From assembly GCA_034435675.1 (NCBI GenBank), contig DAOTWP010000102.1, forward strand, positions 1-18,500: a stretch of 18,500 nt of DNA. The letters are read 5' to 3'. The stretch comes from DAOTWP01 sp034435675 (GTDB taxonomy: Bacteria > Chloroflexota > Anaerolineae > Aggregatilineales > Phototrophicaceae). Positions 1-6,510 of the stretch are shown here, in pieces. A program made the position numbers and the translations under genes. The first letter of the stretch is position 1. Each line of letters starts with the position of its first letter. The notes under the pieces were generated by a model, which was not told the origin of the DNA, did not search any database, and was given only the letters and a program-made list of their open reading frames with translations.

Positions 1-1243
1 CGTCGTCTGGCAGGGGCAGCCACGAAATCGTCGCGCCGGGGAAAATGCGAATTGTGCCGAACATGGCGTCCAACTGCTCGCGGTTTTCGCGGTACAGGTC
101 TTCCGCGATGGTGCTGACGCTGAGCAGAAACGCCGTCGTGCCTTCGACCACGAAGGTCTGGCGCATATACGCGCGTCCGTCGAGCGGGTCGCTTGCATCC
201 AGCGCGATAAAGGTGCGCGTCACGGCAGGCAGTCCGTCAATCGTGCTGCTTTCCAGCGTGCGCTCACCCACCGCAAAATCAGCCATTTCCGCCCACGAGG
301 CACGCTCCAGTTCCTCGGCAGGGGTCGGTTCGATTAAATCCACCCGCAGCACCAGCAAATGCAGCGCATAACCGGGCGTATCGCTGATAAAGAGGATGCA
401 CTGGATGCCCGGTTCGCGTTCCAGCGCCGCGCAGTCAGGATGCAGCCTGACCGGGCGGTCCGCCCAGCCCCCGGCAACACGCATCGAAAAACCACCGTTG
501 GCGAAGCTGCGCGGGGTATCGGTGGTCAGCAGCAGCAGGCTGACCAGCGCAGCCCCGGCAAACGCGGTGCCCAGCACCAGCGCGGCAGGCAGTGTCAGGT
601 GCGGGCGAAAACGGCGCAGCGAGTCGCGGTCAGCGCCCATCAGCCAGCGGTTGTACGTCTGTGTTTGCAGGCTGCGCAGCGCCAGCGTAATGCCAAATGT
701 GCTGGCAAGCGCCAGCCCAGCGACCGCCCCCACCAGCAGCGCATCCGGCACGGGAGTGCCTTCTACCAGCCGCCGCGCGCGCACCTGCGGGTCATTGAAT
801 GACCCCGCCAGCACGACAAGCATCAATACGACACTGATCACCGGCAGCAGCGTGGTCGCCAGCAGCGTGGGCAGCAGCCACTGCGGTTTGCCCAGCCGCC
901 GCCAGTTGAGCGCAAAGCCAATGCCCGCGCCCACCGTCGTCAGGTAAAAGATCATGCTCAGGATGCTGTCAGGGTGCCACGGCTGCGAGGACTCCACCGC
1001 CCCAGAATGGGAATAATCCGGGCGGGAAGTAACGTAGATGCGGGTCGGCTCGACAGGGACCGCCTGTGCTGGCGGCTGGTGCGGCGCGAGTTCCCGGCGT
1101 TCTGCCAGCAGGCGCGCGTCAATGCGGGCAATCCACTGCCGCGCGCCGGGATGGTCAATCGTCACCAGCAGCGCCCGTGCTTCCACGTAGCGCCCCTGAC
1201 GGATCAATTCGCGTGCTGTTTCGACCTGCTGGCGTATGCCCAT
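1..1243 (-). CDS. Membrane protein with short N-terminal helical region, four TM segments and C-terminal DcrB/PsbP-like domain (3' end cut off by window)
   Basis: An open frame read leftwards from an ATG at 1243 runs to the window edge (414 codons, no stop), so the C-terminus is missing. An in-frame TGA lies nine codons upstream and a GGAG precedes the ATG by about 10 nt, which fixes the start. Residues 5-50 look like a TPR-type helical pair (TARELIRQGRYVEARALL), followed by a Pro-rich linker. Hydrophobic segments lie near 93-113, 121-148, 168-190 and 218-241. From about 250 onward the chain is soluble and has the feel of the DcrB/PsbP/MOG1 fold (it opens GFSMRVAGGW and ends near TIRIFPG), a fold often seen in extracytoplasmic domains of this kind of protein; that assignment is by eye only. 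No enzymatic motif is visible, so the function is unknown. It follows the methyltransferase gene after a 102-bp gap containing its own -10-like hexamer. Confidence 0.75.
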   Translation of the reverse strand, partial: MGIRQQVETARELIRQGRYVEARALLVTIDHPGARQWIARIDARLLAERRELAPHQPPAQAVPVEPTRIYVTSRPDYSHSGAVESSQPWHPDSILSMIFYLTTVGAGIGFALNWRRLGKPQWLLPTLLATTLLPVISVVLMLVVLAGSFNDPQVRARRLVEGTPVPDALLVGAVAGLALASTFGITLALRSLQTQTYNRWLMGADRDSLRRFRPHLTLPAALVLGTAFAGAALVSLLLLTTDTPRSFANGGFSMRVAGGWADRPVRLHPDCAALEREPGIQCILFISDTPGYALHLLVLRVDLIEPTPAEELERASWAEMADFAVGERTLESSTIDGLPAVTRTFIALDASDPLDGRAYMRQTFVVEGTTAFLLSVSTIAEDLYRENREQLDAMFGTIRIFPGATISWLPLPDD

Positions 1244-1282
1244 TGCGGCGGCGCTCCGCGGCTGCGTTCAGCCGTTTTCCTG

Positions 1283-1288
1283 ATTGTA
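1283..1288 (-). promoter_or_regulatory. Candidate -10 element for the left-edge membrane protein
   Basis: On the minus strand the hexamer TACAAT sits about 40 nt upstream of the ATG at 1243, leaving a leader of roughly 30 nt. No convincing -35 box lies at 16-18 bp, so only the -10 part is supported. Confidence 0.35.
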
Positions 1289-1345
1289 GCAGGCTGCAAG
1301 GCGGCTGAGTCGAAAGATTTTCCAAATTCTGCGGCAACCCCAGCC

Positions 1346-1969
1346 CTACGCCGATGGGGACTTCTCCAGCAGAATTACGCGGTACTGGCCGCGCAGCAGA
1401 CTCGGCTCATCACTGCGCACAATCACGCCGGGGGTCGCGCCCACGATGTCGCTAAACCGCCGGTTGGGGTCTGTTCCCAGCAGGCTGATTACCCGCCCAA
1501 GCACACGCCTGCCGCCAGTGAGCAGCCTGGTTTCCGGCAGAAATTTGTCGAAGATCACCGCGCGCCCGCCGGGACGCAGCACGCGCCAACCCTCACGGAA
1601 TGCCGCTGCGCCGTCCGGGATGACACTCAGCACCAGATGAAAGATCACCGCATCGACGCTGGCATCCGGCAGCTCCAGCGCCTGCGCGTCGCCGTGCAGC
1701 AGTGTGATAGGGCAGTCCGCACGTTGTTTGCGCCGCGCCTGCGCCAGCATGGCAGGGTTATATTCGATCCCAAGCACCTCGACACCGGCGGGCAGCAGCG
1801 GCAGATCCAGCCCGGTGCCCACGCCGGGAAGCAGCACACACTCACCGGGGCGCAGCGCCAGCAGGTCAATCGCGTGCCTGCGTGGACGGGCGGACAAGGG
1901 CTTGAAGATGGCATCGTAGACCGGTGCCCACAGACTGTAGATGCGCTGGTTTACGCTACCGGTGTTCAT
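1346..1969 (-). CDS. Class I SAM-dependent methyltransferase (UbiE/PmtA-like)
   Basis: A 207-residue protein with the Rossmann methyltransferase layout. Motif I is at residues 45-55 (VLLPGVGTGLD), an acidic residue after strand 2 at 69 (GIEYNP), the HGDAQAL segment at 92-98, motif IV-like VDAVIFHLVLSV at 105-116, and the post-motif LRPGGRAVIFDKF at 131-143. The opening YSLWAPVYDAIF resembles the start of demethylmenaquinone/ubiquinone and phosphatidylethanolamine methyltransferases, so the substrate may be a quinone or lipid head group; this is inference. The first position of motif I is Pro48 in place of the usual acidic/small residue, while the GxGxG core is intact. The ATG overlaps the recN stop by one base (TGATG), implying translational coupling. 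No function in DNA repair follows from that coupling. Confidence 0.88.
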   Translation of the reverse strand: MNTGSVNQRIYSLWAPVYDAIFKPLSARPRRHAIDLLALRPGECVLLPGVGTGLDLPLLPAGVEVLGIEYNPAMLAQARRKQRADCPITLLHGDAQALELPDASVDAVIFHLVLSVIPDGAAAFREGWRVLRPGGRAVIFDKFLPETRLLTGGRRVLGRVISLLGTDPNRRFSDIVGATPGVIVRSDEPSLLRGQYRVILLEKSPSA

Positions 1970-3747
1970 CAGTTTGCCTTATACGGTTTCAGCGCCACAT
2001 GCTGCTGCTTGTATTCGCGCGCCTGCGCCAGAATATCCGCCGCGCTCTGCAAACCGCTTTCGCCCGGCGTGCCCATCATCGCCGCCAGTTCCGCCACGCG
2101 CTGCGGGTCGCCTTCCAGCGGCAGCACCTGCGTCATCGTGCGATTCTGCTGAATCGCCTTGCGCACATGGAAATGCGCGTCGGCATACCCGGCAATCTGC
2201 GCCGTATGCGTGACGACGAGCACCTGATGCCCGCTGCTCAGCGACCACAGCTTTTCACCGACCACCGTGCTGACGCGCCCGCCAATGCCCTGATCAATTT
2301 CGTCAAAAATCAGTGTCGGCGTGTGGTCTGCCTGTGACAGCACACGTTTGAGCGCCAGCATGATCCGCGCGGTTTCGCCGCCGGACGCGACTTTCACCAG
2401 CGGGCGCAGCGGTTCGCCGGGGTTGGCGCTCATCACGAACTCCACGCGGTCAATACCCGTTTCGTCAAAGGCGTAGCGCTTCTGCGCGTCGCCCTCGCCC
2501 ACCAGGCAGCCGTCCGGCGTTTCCTCGCGCAGCATCTGCACCTCGAACTGGGTGCGCTCCATGCGCAGGTCGCGCAGTTCGTTGACCACCCTGTCACCGA
2601 GATGCTGTCCGGCGGCGCGGCGGGCGCGGCTCATGCCCTCTGCCATCTCGCCGATTTGCAGCAGCAGGTCGGTTTCGTGCGCGCGCAGATCTGCCAGCCG
2701 TTCCTCGCTGTGCTCAATGCCGTCCAGTTCGCGTTTCGCCCGTTCCGCGTGTTCCAGCACCAGCTCAAGCGTCAGCCCATAACGCCGCTTGAGCGTGTTG
2801 ATCACTTCCAGCCGTTCTTCAATCTCGTTAAGCCGTTTGGGGTTGAACTCGACCTTTTCAATGTAATCGGACAGTGTCAGCGCCAGTTCCTGCGCCTGCT
2901 CTGCCAGCGATTCCGCCAGTTCGTATTCTTCCTTGAGCGCCGCGTCAATCGCCGCCAGTTTATCCAGCGCGGACGCCACCTGCATCAGCACGTCTACCGC
3001 GGGCAGCGCCTCGCGCACACCTTCGCCGCTGAGCAGCATTGCCGCCTGCCCGCCCAGTTTCGCCAACTGTTCGCTGTTGGACAGGCGCTTGCGTTCTGCC
3101 TTCAGCTCGTCATCTTCGCCAGGGCGCAGGTTGGCAGCAGTGATTTCCTCGTACTCGCGGCGCAGCCGGTCAGCGCGGCGTTTGAGTTCCGCCTCGTCTT
3201 GCAGCAGCGCGCGGATTTCGCGGCGTACTTCCGTCACTTTGCCGACCACCGTCGCCAGCGCCACGCGCATCTCGAACAGATCGGCATAGCGATCCAGCAG
3301 GTCAATATGCGCGCGCGGCTGCAGCAGCGACAGGTGTTCGCTCTGCCCGTGAATATCCACCAGCGCATCACCGATTTCGCGCAGCAGCTCCTGGTTCACC
3401 GCGATGCCATTGACCCGCGCCGTAGAACGCCCGTTGCGGCGCACCTCCCGCGCCAGCACCACGTACTCCTCGCCTTCTTCGCCGCGCAGGTCTTCGCGCT
3501 GCAAAATCGGCACAATCACCCGCCGCGCCTCCGAATTGAGGGTAAACACGCCCTCGATGCTGGCTTTTTCTGCCCCGGCACGAATCATTTCCGGGTCTGC
3601 CCGGTCACCCAGCAAAAGCTGCACCGCGTCAATGATAATCGACTTGCCCGCGCCGGTTTCGCCGGTGATGACGTTGAACCCCTGCGAGAAAGTCAGTTCG
3701 AGTTGGTCAATGATGGCAAAGTTATAAATGCGCAGTTCTTCCAGCAT
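1969..3747 (-). CDS. recN: DNA repair protein RecN (SMC-like ATPase)
   Basis: RecN is an SMC-family ATPase acting early in double-strand-break repair and recombination. The 592-residue product is slightly longer than typical RecN (about 550-570). Visible motifs in order: N-terminal LRIYNFAIID, Walker A GETGAGKS at residues 29-36, the RecN-typical DIHGQSEHLSLL at 131-142, charged coiled-coil arms of about 160-230 and 270-400, the ABC signature ASGGE at 454-458, Walker B TLIFDEID at 478-485, and the H-loop VVTHTAQIA at 511-519. Head domains therefore lie at both ends with the coiled coil between. The ATG at 3747 lies 11 nt after the stop of the zinc-finger gene, with a purine-rich GGGCGAG over that stop as a modest ribosome site. 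It is cotranscribed with the downstream methyltransferase. Confidence 0.97.
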   Translation of the reverse strand: MLEELRIYNFAIIDQLELTFSQGFNVITGETGAGKSIIIDAVQLLLGDRADPEMIRAGAEKASIEGVFTLNSEARRVIVPILQREDLRGEEGEEYVVLAREVRRNGRSTARVNGIAVNQELLREIGDALVDIHGQSEHLSLLQPRAHIDLLDRYADLFEMRVALATVVGKVTEVRREIRALLQDEAELKRRADRLRREYEEITAANLRPGEDDELKAERKRLSNSEQLAKLGGQAAMLLSGEGVREALPAVDVLMQVASALDKLAAIDAALKEEYELAESLAEQAQELALTLSDYIEKVEFNPKRLNEIEERLEVINTLKRRYGLTLELVLEHAERAKRELDGIEHSEERLADLRAHETDLLLQIGEMAEGMSRARRAAGQHLGDRVVNELRDLRMERTQFEVQMLREETPDGCLVGEGDAQKRYAFDETGIDRVEFVMSANPGEPLRPLVKVASGGETARIMLALKRVLSQADHTPTLIFDEIDQGIGGRVSTVVGEKLWSLSSGHQVLVVTHTAQIAGYADAHFHVRKAIQQNRTMTQVLPLEGDPQRVAELAAMMGTPGESGLQSAADILAQAREYKQQHVALKPYKAN

Positions 3748-3758
3748 AGCATCTCGCC

Positions 3759-4406
3759 CTAAACCAGTCGCCCCACTTTATACCGCCCGTAAATCGCCAG
3801 CGCAATCAATCCTACAAAGATCAGCACGCCCAAATCCTGTGCCAGCAGCGTGAACACCGCATCAAGAGTCGGGGTGAAGGGCACACCGCTTTGTGCCATC
3901 TGCCGAGCCAGCTCATCGCGCATTTCCGGCGGCACCTGTGCCAGCAGTTGATTGTAGGTGTCTGCCAGCAGCAGATACACCTGTACCCCCGCGCCCAACA
4001 GTCCACCCAACAGCGCGCTGCCCACACCCCAGTATGCCGTCCGGGTGCCGCGCCGCCGCCCGGTGGCACGCAGCGCTGCCTCGGCAATGGCGCCACCTGC
4101 GGGCAGCCCCAGAACGATGGCAAACAACAAAAAACCGCCCACCGCGCTGAACAGCCCCGCCGCCAGCCCGGTCAGCACAAAGCAGATGCCTGCGACGCGC
4201 AGATAATCGCTGCCGGTGGCAGTAAAAAACTTCTGCTGGTGCTGGCGCGCGCATTCCCGGCAGCGGTAGCCCACCGGCGTAGACACCGCGCACTGCACGC
4301 ACATATACCGGTCACATTTGTTGCAGCGCAGGGTTGCTTCGCGGTCAGGATGCACCGCGCAGTAATGCACAGCCTCATCGTCGTACATCATGTCAGGTGT
4401 CGCCAT
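3759..4406 (-). CDS. B-box-type zinc finger membrane protein
   Basis: A 215-residue protein of unknown function. Residues 16-56 carry Cys/His spacing of a B-box-like treble-clef finger: C16, H19, C28, C31, C36, C39, C49, C52 and H56 (motifs CAVHP, CNKC, CVQC, CREC). This suggests two bound zinc ions on the cytoplasmic side. Four hydrophobic segments follow, at about 68-88, 90-108, 125-148 and 189-208, with a basic loop GRRRGTR near 117-123. Such zinc-ribbon plus multi-TM proteins occur in several bacterial phyla and their role is not established. A TATAAT hexamer 30 nt upstream and a GAGGA six bases before the ATG support the start. The gene sits between nadK and recN and is 11 nt from recN, so it probably leads the recN transcript. 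Confidence 0.85.
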   Translation of the reverse strand: MATPDMMYDDEAVHYCAVHPDREATLRCNKCDRYMCVQCAVSTPVGYRCRECARQHQQKFFTATGSDYLRVAGICFVLTGLAAGLFSAVGGFLLFAIVLGLPAGGAIAEAALRATGRRRGTRTAYWGVGSALLGGLLGAGVQVYLLLADTYNQLLAQVPPEMRDELARQMAQSGVPFTPTLDAVFTLLAQDLGVLIFVGLIALAIYGRYKVGRLV

Positions 4407-4435
4407 GCACAGTCCTCATCCACTCATGTGCCGTT

Positions 4436-4441
4436 ATTATA
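4436..4441 (-). promoter_or_regulatory. Candidate -10 element upstream of the zinc-finger/recN genes
   Basis: On the minus strand a perfect TATAAT lies in the 61-bp gap after nadK, 30 nt before the ATG at 4406, giving a predicted leader of about 23 nt with GAGGA as ribosome site. No strong -35 is seen at 17 bp. It suggests an internal promoter that lets the zinc-finger/recN/methyltransferase genes be expressed apart from nadK. Confidence 0.5.
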
Positions 4442-4467
4442 CAGCAAAATGCGAACATTTGGGCGAT

Positions 4468-5385
4468 TCAGCGATTATGATTGCCACCGGGCAGCTCTGC
4501 CTCAGGGGGCAACCGCAGGGACACCTCGCGCGGTGCTTCGCGCGAGATACGCGGCTCCAGCCGGTCCAGCAGCGAACGATAGAAATAATTGCGCGAACGC
4601 ATACGCACAAAGCGCGTGATATGTTCGCTTGCCTGCACGCGCACCTGATCGCCGGGCAGCACACTGCACAGCGAAATGCCATCCACCAGCACCAGTATCT
4701 CGCTGCGCCCTTCGGGGATTACGTCCACCGTTGCGCCCTCTGCCAGCACAATCGAACGACTCATGCTTAGATGCGGCGCAGACGGCACGAGCAGGATATT
4801 GCGCAGCTCCGGCGGCAGAATCGGTCCGCCGACTGCCAGTGCATACGCCGTTGAGCCGGTCGCTGTCGAGATAATCAGGCTGTCGGCATGGTAAGTGGTT
4901 GCCCAATCACCATCAATATAACATGCCAGCCGCGTCATGCGGGTGACTCCGCCGCTGACCACCACATCATTGAGCGCTTCGCCGCTGCACTGCACGCTGC
5001 CGTCGCGCAGCAGCACTGCCCGCAGCATCATGCGTTGTTCAATCCAGTAATCCTGCGCCAGCAGCCGGGGCAGATAATCTTGCTCCCAGGCTTCGGGAGT
5101 GCGAATTTCTGCCAAAAAGCCCAGATGCCCCATGTTGACGCCCAACACGGGCACAGCATGCGGGGCAGACACCCGCGCCGCCCGCAGCATCGCGCCGTCG
5201 CCGCCGATGGCAATAACCAGATCACACTGCGCCACGCGCCCCTGCACCTCGTGTTCGTTCCATTCTGCCGCCATCCAGACGCCGATGCCGCGCACACGCA
5301 GGCTTTCGGCAATGCGTGCCGCTACCGGAGCCGTCTGGGGGCGCAGCGGGTGCGCCAGTACACCAACCTGCTGTAACGCCGTCAA
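4468..5385 (-). CDS. nadK: NAD kinase
   Basis: NAD kinase phosphorylates NAD to NADP using ATP or polyphosphate. Residue numbers below count from the longer ATG start at 5424. The catalytic GGDG is at 74-77 in IAIGGDGAML, followed by GVNMGHLGFLAE (95-106), the NAD-contacting ND pair at 152-153 (LNDVVVSGG), and the family signature TATGSTAYALAVGGP at 187-201. I prefer the TTG at 5385 as start. A perfect GGAGG (5394-5398 on the complement) sits 8 nt before it, and the product then begins just before the first strand VGVLAHP, as usual in the family (305 residues). The ATG at 5424 gives 318 residues but has no clear ribosome site. The stop is 61 bp from the zinc-finger gene. Confidence 0.95.
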   Translation of the reverse strand: MTALQQVGVLAHPLRPQTAPVAARIAESLRVRGIGVWMAAEWNEHEVQGRVAQCDLVIAIGGDGAMLRAARVSAPHAVPVLGVNMGHLGFLAEIRTPEAWEQDYLPRLLAQDYWIEQRMMLRAVLLRDGSVQCSGEALNDVVVSGGVTRMTRLACYIDGDWATTYHADSLIISTATGSTAYALAVGGPILPPELRNILLVPSAPHLSMSRSIVLAEGATVDVIPEGRSEILVLVDGISLCSVLPGDQVRVQASEHITRFVRMRSRNYFYRSLLDRLEPRISREAPREVSLRLPPEAELPGGNHNR

Positions 5386-5433
5386 GACTGCTGCCTCCTG
5401 AACAGGACTCTCTCTACCAAGCATAGCGCTGTG

Positions 5434-5455
5434 CCCGCGCCGATGCCAGCGCGGG
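5434..5455 (-). other. GC-rich hairpin in the nadK leader
   Basis: CCCGCGC (5434-5440) pairs perfectly with GCGCGGG (5449-5455) around an 8-nt loop, directly upstream of the possible nadK ATG at 5424 and 49 nt from the preferred TTG. It could be in the nadK 5' leader, or simply be a stray GC-rich stem. Confidence 0.3.
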
Positions 5456-5504
5456 TATCAACCCGGCAGGGTAATCGCATGAAGAAATGGTCAGGGTTTA
5501 GTAT

Positions 5505-5684
5505 CTATCCGTAAACCCGGACAAGGAGATGATGCAGTGTTCCAAAATAATCCGGCGTTTGGGCGGACGGCTTCGCTCAGCGGGCGCAGGCGCCCCTAAG
5601 CGCAGCGCATGTCCGCCCCTGTTCTCCGCATTTAATCGTTAAAGCGCGCAATCCCCTTGTTCAGGAAAACCGGTTTATGGATAG
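5505..5684. repeat. 180-bp MITE-like element with imperfect terminal inverted repeats
   Basis: The left end CTATCCGTAAACCCGG (5505-5520) is matched in inverse by CCGGTTTATGGATAG (5670-5684), with one substitution and one extra C. The next inner ten bases, ACAAGGAGAT (5521-5530), are matched by ATCCCCTTGT (5651-5660) with one mismatch, after a 9-nt insertion on the right arm. A third inverted pair, GGGCGGAC (5561-5568) and GTCCGCCC (5611-5618), lies inside. The element has no coding capacity. Nested symmetry points to a non-autonomous mobile element or a large RNA/DNA hairpin. Confidence 0.45.
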
Positions 5685-5771
5685 GTTCTTAATCTTGTTG
5701 GTGTACTAATGGATAAATCAAAATGAATGCTCCTCAGATGCGGTCTGAACACTCGTGATTTCTCCCGTAGA

Positions 5772-5790
5772 GGCGGGTCTCAGACCCGCC
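5772..5790. repeat. Palindrome of the GGTCTcAGACC family (copy 1)
   Basis: GGCGGGTCT-C-AGACCCGCC has perfect 9-bp arms around one base and is preceded by GTAGA. It matches the core of the two palindromes at 12566-12594 and 12830-12858 with G/C replacing A/T at one pair, so it is a diverged member of the same dispersed family. Confidence 0.6.
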
Positions 5791-5840
5791 CCCAACGCAA
5801 CGGTGGCAGGGTTTTCAGACAACCTCGCATCGTTATGAAC

Positions 5841-5858
5841 AATGGGATCAATCCCATT
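5841..5858. repeat. Short AT-rich inverted repeat
   Basis: AATGGGAT (5841-5848) and ATCCCATT (5851-5858) are perfect arms around CA. The flanks AACA and TGTT extend the symmetry with one bulged T. It may be a protein-binding palindrome or a hairpin; no adjacent gene explains it. Confidence 0.35.
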
Positions 5859-5919
5859 TGTTGGCAATCTGATTGATTTTTCCATAATGCCGGTTCAGAC
5901 GGGACAGCACGAATGTACG

Positions 5920-5937
5920 GGCGAAGCATGCTTCGCC
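5920..5937. repeat. 18-bp perfect palindrome GGCGAAGCATGCTTCGCC
   Basis: The sequence is its own reverse complement over 18 bases with no spacer. GCGAAGCATGCTTCGC-type palindromes are common as dispersed intergenic repeats in several bacterial groups, so this is most likely another small repeat, not an operator. Confidence 0.5.
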
Positions 5938-6231
5938 ACTACGAGAGAGGCACTTAATCTCATAGGGCTGCTTTTGCATTAAGAAAGTAACGCGCAGTAT
6001 TGCAGGGACGTGGTGCAGCCGGCGGTCGTGCCAACCGGCGGTTGCCCGGCACATCCACCGCCCGGACGCTGCGTCAGGCCTTCCTACGGTGCGCTTCAGA
6101 CTCGTTGTAACACCAATCTGATTATTGATGCGCTTACTTTAATCAAGGCAGGGCGGCATTGTCCGGCTGTCATGGGCTGCGCTTGCTGCGGGTTCGCCCG
6201 TCTGCCGCCGGACGCCACCTGCCGACTTACC

Positions 6232-6248
6232 TTGAGAGCGATTCTCAA
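6232..6248. promoter_or_regulatory. Fur-box-like palindrome upstream of the pst operon
   Basis: TTGAGAGCGATTCTCAA has 6-bp perfect arms (TTGAGA/TCTCAA). Compared with the Fur-type core TGAGAATnATTCTCA it differs at two central positions. Another ATTCTC half-site follows at 6251. It ends 8 bp before a candidate -35 box, a good place for a repressor. Which Fur-family protein, if any, binds it is unknown. Confidence 0.4.
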
Positions 6249-6256
6249 TAATTCTC

Positions 6257-6286
6257 TTGCGCATGAGCAGCAATTCAGGCTATACT
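6257..6286 (+). promoter_or_regulatory. Candidate promoter upstream of pstS
   Basis: TTGCGC (6257-6262) and TATACT (6281-6286) are separated by 18 bp. Transcription from here would give a ~220-nt leader before pstS that includes the TTAAC repeats. A second -10-like TAGTAT occurs at 6404-6409, closer to the gene and 32 bp after the last TTAAC repeat. Confidence 0.4.
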
Positions 6287-6325
6287 AATTATGCCCTCAT
6301 TTGAGCAGGCTACGCCTGCGCTGCC

Positions 6326-6372
6326 TCAACTCCTTTAACTGCGCTTAACACCTTTAACAAAACTCCTTAACA
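6326..6372 (+). promoter_or_regulatory. TTAAC direct repeats, candidate Pho box
   Basis: TTAAC occurs at 6335, 6345, 6354 and 6367, preceded by the variant TCAAC at 6326; successive offsets are 9, 10, 9 and 13 bp. Three of them extend to (C/G)(C/T)TTAAC(A/T). PhoB/SphR/PhoP-type response regulators bind tandem direct repeats of about 11 bp, and the cyanobacterial Pho box contains TTAAC-like octamers. Position just upstream of the phosphate transport genes makes a phosphate-responsive operator the natural reading, though the spacing is not canonical. Confidence 0.5.
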
Positions 6373-6510
6373 CAGCCACCGAATTCTGTTAAACCGCTAT
6401 CGCTAGTATCCCTTTGAATTCTGCTGGTGGGGCAGTCTTTGATGTACGCCTGTCGCCAGCGGGGTTCAGAACCATATCGCTCAACTTGCCTTTTAAGGAG
6501 CAGTGATAGG

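Larger units (their letters stand above)
5425..6510. other. 1.1-kb non-coding region, repeat-rich, between nadK and pstS
   Basis: This divergent gap between nadK (leftwards) and pstS (rightwards) has no convincing gene. The short open frames at 5848-6054 (minus) and 6010-6288 (plus) lack ribosome sites and any recognisable motif. The left two thirds hold several inverted repeats, described separately. The right third (about 6230-6410) looks regulatory. The length and repeat content suggest a site where small palindromic elements accumulate. Confidence 0.7.

Noticed and set aside
974..2152. 392-codon open frame on the plus strand
   Set aside because: It crosses the antisense of three real minus-strand genes (membrane protein, methyltransferase, recN end), so it is incompatible with them and has no recognisable domain.
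2602..3762. 386-codon open frame on the plus strand
   Set aside because: Antisense to recN, whose Walker A, signature and Walker B are all intact; the product has only composition-biased sequence.
5848..6288. Two short frames (5848-6054 minus, 6010-6288 plus) as genes
   Set aside because: They overlap on opposite strands, have no ribosome sites or family motifs, and one is partly encoded by a palindromic repeat.
6291..6338. 15-codon ATG frame (MPSFEQATPALPQLL) as a leader peptide of the pst operon
   Set aside because: It lacks a ribosome site, has no run of regulatory codons and ends within the TTAAC repeats; it would need leaderless translation from the 6281 promoter.
6427..6510. GTG start at 6427 adding 28 residues to PstS
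   Set aside because: The added residues would precede and bury the signal peptide; the ATG at 6511 has an AAGGAG and directly begins the signal sequence.
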